DNA from: Rhyacichthys aspro
Lineage: Eukaryota > Chordata > Actinopteri > Gobiiformes > Rhyacichthyidae
Direction of reading: 5' to 3'
Length of the DNA stretch: 64,000 bases
Assembly: GCA_036850595.1 (NCBI GenBank)
Contig: CM072161.1
Location: forward strand, 18,433,812-18,497,811
The position numbers and the translations under genes were made by a program. The notes below the pieces were generated by a model. The model was not told the origin of the DNA, did no database searches, and worked only from the letters and a program-made list of their open reading frames with translations. This document shows positions 58,901-64,000 of this stretch, piece after piece (position 1 is the stretch's first letter; every line of letters begins with the position of its first letter).

Positions 58901-61900
58901 TTTGAAATATTTGGGGCCAAGTGTGACTGAGCGCGGCCGACGTTTCTGTCCAATCAGAAACCAGAGCTTTACGGACGGAGTTAGTTTGTGTTCCCACAAA
59001 GCGTCGTTCCCTGAGGCCGGTCTCAGGATTAGAGCTCGGTCTCTGTTTGTGTTCGTTTTAAAAACTATGAAGGAGCGAAGTGAACCGAGCTGCTCCTTTT
59101 TAACACGACACGTGAACTCCTGTCTGCCTCCGAGTTCACTCTGAAGTCAGAGTCTTCTACTGTTTAGAAAACCAGAAGAGTGTAAGACTCTTGAAGAAAT
59201 AATTGGTCAAAATATTTTTAATGACATAAAAAGCAAGGTTTTTGGAAATACACTTGGTCGTATTTAAGTTATACACAAAGCAAATATAGATATAAATACA
59301 TATGGAGTTGCAAACAAAGTAAAACCTACGTAGTCACCATTGATCTACAAATATATATATATATAGATATCAGATAAAAGATACAAAGAAAGTAACTTTA
59401 AGAGACTTTCATAAGAGAACCATCCACTGCTTGTTGCTCGTGCAGTGAGGCTAAAGACAAGGCAGTGATGGTTTTCTTAATAGTTTTTCTTCAAATTCCA
59501 CAAACCTGTCTACCCTTTCAACGGTGAATATCTGTTAAAGTATTAGTCAGCCCTCTGTCCTCAGTTCTCAACACGGCAGCAGCTGCTCCAGAGTCTGCAG
59601 AGTCTCCTGTAACAGACACAGACCTGAGTCAATGCAACAAACGCCATTTTACATTTGTTAATGAAATGTTTTAATGTTATAATCTATTCCTAGTTCATTA
59701 TTAGAGTATGACGGGGCAAAGTAGATTATGGCAGGCTCTGTAAAATGCAAGGAAAACACTGATTATCTGCAGTATTGTATCTTTTTAAAGCAGTTGTAAC
59801 CAAATCTATGTTAACGCTGTCGACTTATTTCAAATCATAAACCTGTCCAGACTCTAATCCTCATTCTTTTCTCTCGTCTTTTCTCTTCTTCAATCACAAG
59901 AGCATCCCTTAAGTTGACAATTGTTAACTTTTGACCATAGTTGAAGAGTAATCGCACAGTTTGACATTCATCTTCCAGCGGGTCTTGGTCCATTCTGGTC
60001 TCAGTCCTGGGTTTAGACCTGATTTATTACCAGTTTATTTTAAGTCCTGGTTTAGTATGTGGGTTGGTTCTGGTTTAGAACCAGTTTAGTCTTTGTTTAA
60101 ACCTTACTTTTGTCCCACTGTTAATTCTTTTCCTGATTTAATGCAGTGACGCAATAAAAAATGTGAGAATCCTCACCTTCCCACTCCATATTTCTTGTGT
60201 TTTTTGTATTTAATTCACCAACACTTATCTAACTACTGCCTTCAGGTGTCTTCTATCTCTTTTGGTGTGAACATGTTCATATTTAGTCAGAAACAGCTGC
60301 CGAGGCTTAGGTTTTTCGGCTCCAAACGACTCATCACCAAACTGGGAATCTTTTTATTAAGTGTTGCATTCAGGTTCTCTCTCTCTGCTGTTACCTGAGT
60401 GAGCGGCGTTCAGGTGTCCCATGTGTGTTCATATATAGTCAGAGAACGCAGCCTCAGGCGAACGATGGCCTTACAAGTCCAAACTCAGGGAAAAGTAATC
60501 CACACGATCTGCAGTAACATCAGCACTATGATCCACACAAATCCACATAAAGACCGGGATCAGGACCAGCAAGAGGTCAGGACCTGAGGGTATAACCAGG
60601 TCTAAAACAGGTCTGGACCAGGACTAAAACAGGAAAATCTAAACAAGGTTCAAACTCAGACTAAATTATTACTAAATCAAGATTAAACCAAGTCTAAAGA
60701 AGGAGTAATCCAGGAAAAAACTGTTCTATGCGAGGACTAAACCATTTGTGACATTCACCTGTTTTAACAGATAAAAAATAATTAATTTTATGTGGATTAT
60801 GTCTGCAAAAACGGTGTGAACATGAATACATCTTTTTTAATTCTTGTATTGTCTTGTGTTTTTTTTGTCTTTTGAAAGGCTCGTTCAACTCCAGCCTGAG
60901 GCCTCCTGAAACCTTCTTCAAAGTCATCTTTTGGCTCGGATACTTCAACAGCTGCATGAACCCTGTCATTTATCCCTGTTACAGCCGCGAGTTCAAACAG
61001 GTAACGCACACCAGACTAGAACAGGACTAGTCCAGGACTAGAGCAGGGCTATGACAGGACTAGAACAGGACTAGACCAGGACTAGAGCAGGGCTATGACA
61101 GGACTAGAACAGGACTAGACCAGGACTAGAGCAGGGCTATGACAGGAGTAAACCCAAGACAGAACTAGGACTGAACCCAGGAATAAACGAGGACTAAACC
61201 AAGAGTAAACAGGACTGAATACAAGACTAAGATTTTTTCAACCAGGAAAAAAATCCAGACTATACTAAGAACTAAACCTGGGGCTGTTAAGTGCGGCTCA
61301 CAGCCTGAATTCTCTGTAAACAAATGGAGTAGGAGCTAAACCTTTCATAAAGACCAGTCTAGGCTCTCAAAGCCAGACTAATACTAGTCAGACTGAATGA
61401 GCTACGATAACGCCGTGTCTGAAGAAGATAAAGAAGTAGCAGAAGTAAGGCCAGGGCCAGTAACAAGGACGGATTTAATCGACCCTCAATGAAAAAGTAC
61501 AGCCACCTACAACAACATCCCTTTAATAAACATAAGTAAATGAAGCTGACGAGGAGAAACTAACGCCACCTTTCTCCGTTTGATGGAGCAGTAGACGAGT
61601 AAACTGAGGAGCACAATAACCCAGGCATAGTTTAATCTGCTAATAATGACTCGGGTTGAGAAAAGAAAGAAAGCGTTTCAAAATCTGACTTAGTTTTTCA
61701 ATGAAATGATGTCTCCAGAAACAATAACACTGTGGTAAAAATAACCTGCTCCAGACCAGACTCCGCTGCAGCCTCAGTTTTCTGTTTGATTGAGTCTGAC
61801 TCAGGGAGAGACTGTTTTATGGAATCGAAATGACAACAAAATGAGCCAGACTTAAGTCAGGCTTTTTGGATTAGCTAGTTCATGCCTTCCGCACACAACC

Positions 61901-62384
61901 TGCATTAAAACTGGTCTTAAACAGGACTAAAATAGGTCTTAACCAGGACTTAAACAGTACTAAACCAGGACTAATCCAAGAATAAAGCTGGACTAACCCA
62001 GGATTAAACCAAAACAAGTTAACACCCATGACTCTTTCTGTGTTTTAGGCGTTTATCCGGATCCTCCGCTGTCGCTGGAAGAGGAAGCGTCAGGGCTGGC
62101 AGGCCTACTACAACTACCGAAGCCACCAAGGGTCAAACAACTCGTGGTTCATGAACGGCAGCTCTCAGACGCTGTCCTCGGTCAGTCCCAGTCCTCGATG
62201 CGCCGCTCCTCGCCTTCATTCCTCTGACCGTACGAACCGAAACCTGCTGCTGCCCGGCGGGACCTCGATGGGAACAAGACGACTGAGCCCGGCTCCAAAC
62301 TACCCTAAACATAAAGCTCTGATGAACGGAGCCAACGGGAAACACACGAATGCACCGTCTCACAAAACCAACGCAACTCTGTAG
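49991..62384 (+). CDS. adra1b: alpha-1B-type adrenergic receptor (class A GPCR)
   Basis: Five coding exons: 49991-50290, 53588-53839, 55991-56375, 60879-61000, 62049-62384; total 1395 nt, 464 residues. A Gq-coupled plasma-membrane receptor for noradrenaline and adrenaline. Seven helices are evident: FILFAIVGNILVILSV (TM1), LAIADLLL (TM2), DIWAAVDVLCCTASI (TM3 with the amine-binding Asp), DRY in SIDRYIGVRY, GPLLGWK, SSLGSFYIPLAVILAMYCRV (TM5), FILCWLPFFLTLP (TM6) and NPVIY (TM7). The N-terminus has several NxS/T sites. The loop VAKRTTKNLEAGVMKE and EEPFYALFSS match alpha-1B better than 1A or 1D. The intron after LPIG is the ancestral alpha-1 intron; the other three coding introns are unusual. 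The C-terminal tail is shorter than in human (520 residues in total). A second alpha-1B paralogue elsewhere would be expected in a teleost. Confidence 0.93.
51180..51900. repeat. irregular TAGTCCTGGTTT block in adra1b coding intron 1
   Basis: Diverged plus-sense units (TTTAGTCCTGATTAAGACC and similar) fill most of this stretch. The remainder of intron 1 upstream of the minisatellite shows nothing else. Confidence 0.7.
52492..53585 (+). repeat. ~1.1-kb pyrimidine minisatellite, 23-bp unit, ending at a splice acceptor
   Basis: The unit is CCTGTTTCCTCCTCGTCTTCACT, with variants of 19-45 bp (CTCTTCCTCTCTCCTTCCTCCTCG). The plus strand is almost pure C/T. It abuts GCTGCAG at 53581-53587, the acceptor of adra1b exon 2. 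No AG dinucleotide occurs between 52491 and 53586. Almost every unit carries TTCAC or CTCAC, matching the yUnAy branch-point consensus. It is open in several frames, giving long but spurious ORFs on both strands. Confidence 0.95.
53900..54800. repeat. TAGTCCTGGTTT block in adra1b coding intron 2
   Basis: Irregular plus-sense units on both sides of the duplicated splice-site segment at 54582-54630. Confidence 0.75.
54582..54630 (+). repeat. adra1b: duplicate of the adra1b exon 2 end and donor inside intron 2
   Basis: AGCAGCCACCCTCACAG|GT here copies AGCAGCCGCCCTCACAG|GT at the true exon 2 boundary (53823-53841), and CCCAGCATGCACCA follows in both. It is a pseudo-donor about 760 bp downstream of the real one. 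Confidence 0.8.
56390..57500. repeat. TAGTCCTGGTTT block in adra1b intron 3
   Basis: About 1.1 kb of irregular plus-sense units directly after the donor of exon 3, including the 50-bp triplication at 57061-57210. Confidence 0.8.
57061..57210 (+). repeat. three 50-bp tandem units
   Basis: TTGGATTAAGACTTTCAGCC starts at 57071, 57121 and 57171, followed each time by TCTTTATTTCTGTTTTAGTT. The copies are nearly identical, so the expansion is recent. Confidence 0.92.
58634..58806 (+). repeat. 25-bp minisatellite in adra1b intron 3
   Basis: About seven copies of CAGTAAGATTGTAGTTAGTT followed by GTAGT, almost identical, with one partial unit at the right end. Confidence 0.92.
58900..59150. promoter_or_regulatory. 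CpG-richer island inside adra1b intron 3
   Basis: A local rise in GC and CpG (GAGCGCGGCCGACG, CACGACACGTGAACTC) and a CCAAT-type motif (GTCCAATCAG) in otherwise AT-rich intron. It may be an internal promoter or enhancer. No exon is supported. Confidence 0.3.
61015..61146 (+). repeat. three 44-bp tandem units in adra1b intron 4
   Basis: Units starting ACTAGAACAGGACTAGACCA at 61015, 61059 and 61103, ending AGCAGGGCTATGACAGG. It begins 15 bp after the donor of exon 4 and is built from the ACCAGGACTA motif. Confidence 0.9.
61290..61525. repeat. interspersed element family R1, copy 3
   Basis: Contains TTTCATAAAGACCAGTCTAG, GTCAGACTGAATGAGC and CAACATCCCTTTAATAAAC, as in the other two copies. An inverted arm resembling the start of copy 1 (GACTGTTTTATGGAATCG) occurs at about 61810-61830. 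Confidence 0.6.
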
Positions 62385-63059
62385 TGTTCGTCTGGATTAT
62401 CAAAGGCAGCGGAGTCTCTTTGGTCCAGATCTAGTGGTTCTGCCGGGACCTGGTAGTGTTGAAGTAGGTCTTTTCTCGGACATAGAGACCAATCAAGATC
62501 ACATCTGATTTTTTTGTTCACGTCATGTTTGTGATTGGATGAAAACTTCTATCCTAAAGGTCTTGGTCTTGTCTTGGACTTAAACTCAGTGTTACTTGGT
62601 CTTGTCTTTATTGGACTGTAGTGGGATTTAAAATCAAATCCAGCCAAATCAAGACCTCAACTTTCTATCATGTGTTTGGATGAAAACTTAAATCATTTTA
62701 TGGGATCTGGTTAAAAAGATCTTCACTCTGACTCTGCCTCCTTCACGAAACACTGAACCCTAACTGAGTCTGATCCATGAGCAGCTCCGCCGTCTTTTCT
62801 TCGGACACATGCTTCTTTTCGGACAAACTACACTCGCTACTGACTGGATAAATTAGTTTGAGTTTGTGTCTGTGTGGTCTACTCCCTGATTGTGTGATAT
62901 TTTATAATAATTCCAGTGTTAAACCTTAAAAGTCCACAACTTCAATATTATCTATTCCCTCGTTGTTGTTTTTTAAATGCTGTATTATTCACCGACATCG
63001 ACGAGTCACAGACGAATCGTATAATAAATGTTAATAAGTGTTTCAGTCTTACTCTGTGC

Positions 63060-63065
63060 AATAAA
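63060..63065 (+). terminator. adra1b: poly(A) signal candidate of adra1b
   Basis: AATAAA about 680 bp past the stop codon, with another AATAAA-type hexamer nearby at about 63023. Confidence 0.5.
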
Positions 63066-63069
63066 AGAA

Positions 63070-64000
63070 ATGACACAGCTCACTCCAAGGAGAATCAACC
63101 TTTTATTTTTCTTGTAAAAGGCACATTTTCAGTCAGATTCATTCAGACATTTTGAATGAGAGGTTTCCCTGAGACTCCCTCCCTGATCCTGACACAGGAG
63201 ACAGAATAAAATTTGTTCTAAATAATAATAAATACTGCAGAGGTTTCTATAAAACAAGTGCTTTATAAAATGAGGTATCTTTTTAGAACTACAATACCCA
63301 TAATTCAACCCAAATCTTGTTTAAATCTGTTGTTTACTGTCACTTCAATTTTTTATGATAAAAAATGTATTGTGATAATCATTATCATTTCAGTTCAAGT
63401 GTAAGTTAAATGTAGTGCTGTACTTGAGACCGGTCTTAAGACTAATTTGTAAAGGACATTAAAACCAACAAAGACCAAAAATGGCATAGTTACCTGTTCT
63501 TAAAACTGAATGAAAACCTCACACACTTTATATTCAATCAAAAATCATGTTACAATTCTGCCTCATTTGCCAAACACTTCAGTGATATACTTGCCTCAAA
63601 TACCCTTAACATACGGGTTTAAAAGAAACAGAATTAAAAGCTGTTAGTTAAAGAAAATGTAACCTTATGTAAAGACAGTGATCATTTAAGTGAGTCTAAA
63701 AGTGTACTCTCCTCTTTGGTCTGTGGCAGTGATTTTTCAGAGACAACTGTAAAATACAAAGACATTATTTAAAAGGATGTTCAGTGAGATTTAAACAGTG
63801 ATGTCTATGTAAAGAAAAGAACAGCCTTTCCCTGAAGCCACAAAGACAAGGGACAGCACTGAAAACACAGAGAACTGTCAGAATTTATATTTAGGGTATA
63901 TTATAACAGCTCCACTTTTAGAGGGACTACACTGCCCCCTAAAGACTCAGGGCAGTGCTACAGGTAAACTAAACTCAATCTGAATAGAAGCACTGTCCTA
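63070..64000. other. sequence downstream of adra1b
   Basis: AT-rich with no exon or recognised repeat. Short open frames have no support. Confidence 0.5.

Overview
The window is vertebrate nuclear DNA, almost certainly from a teleost fish. Genes are split by short GT-AG introns, intergenic distances are small, there is no bacterial-type gene organisation, and the proteins match vertebrate families. Five protein-coding genes can be rebuilt exon by exon with every reading frame closing: (1) a TIM-family immunoglobulin receptor, minus strand, 291-2420; (2) pgap2, plus, 4460-6899; (3) rhog, minus, 7822-9294, with non-coding exons out to about 13.75 kb; (4) stim1, plus, 17569-27732; (5) a second TIM-family receptor, minus, 29877-34980; plus (6) an alpha-1B-type adrenergic receptor, plus, 49991-62384. 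That makes six genes in all, two of them TIM paralogues.

Layout: TIM gene 1 and pgap2 are head to head; pgap2 and rhog converge (poly(A) signals about 270 bp apart); rhog and stim1 diverge; stim1 and TIM gene 2 converge. A region of about 13 kb (35-48 kb) holds no gene I can support and separates TIM gene 2 from adra1b. The order pgap2-rhog-stim1 is that of human 11p15.4, while the TIM genes and ADRA1B belong together on human 5q33. Here the 11p15-type block sits between two TIM genes. Functionally the genes are unrelated housekeeping and signalling genes: GPI-anchor remodelling, a Rho GTPase, the ER calcium sensor, phosphatidylserine/immune receptors and a catecholamine receptor. I see no operon-like logic.

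The notable signals are in gene architecture and intron content. Six introns (one in TIM gene 1, two in rhog, three in adra1b) lie where I expect no intron in the vertebrate orthologues. All six are phase 0 and inserted after an AG, in most cases with AG|GT at both ends, which suggests a lineage-specific burst of intron gain. The first of the adra1b introns ends in a minisatellite of about 1.1 kb with a 23-bp unit and no AG dinucleotide until the true acceptor, an extreme AG-exclusion zone. stim1 has a frame-neutral 28-residue cassette exon at the position of the human STIM1A insert, and a 333-nt in-frame alternative donor extension at the position of the human STIM1L insert. Introns and spacers are full of a dispersed 11-12 bp motif (TAGTCCTGGTTT or its complement) that occurs in strand-polarised blocks with abrupt switches and is absent from exons. 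A 21-bp repeat family, several interspersed elements and one hAT-like MITE were also recognised.
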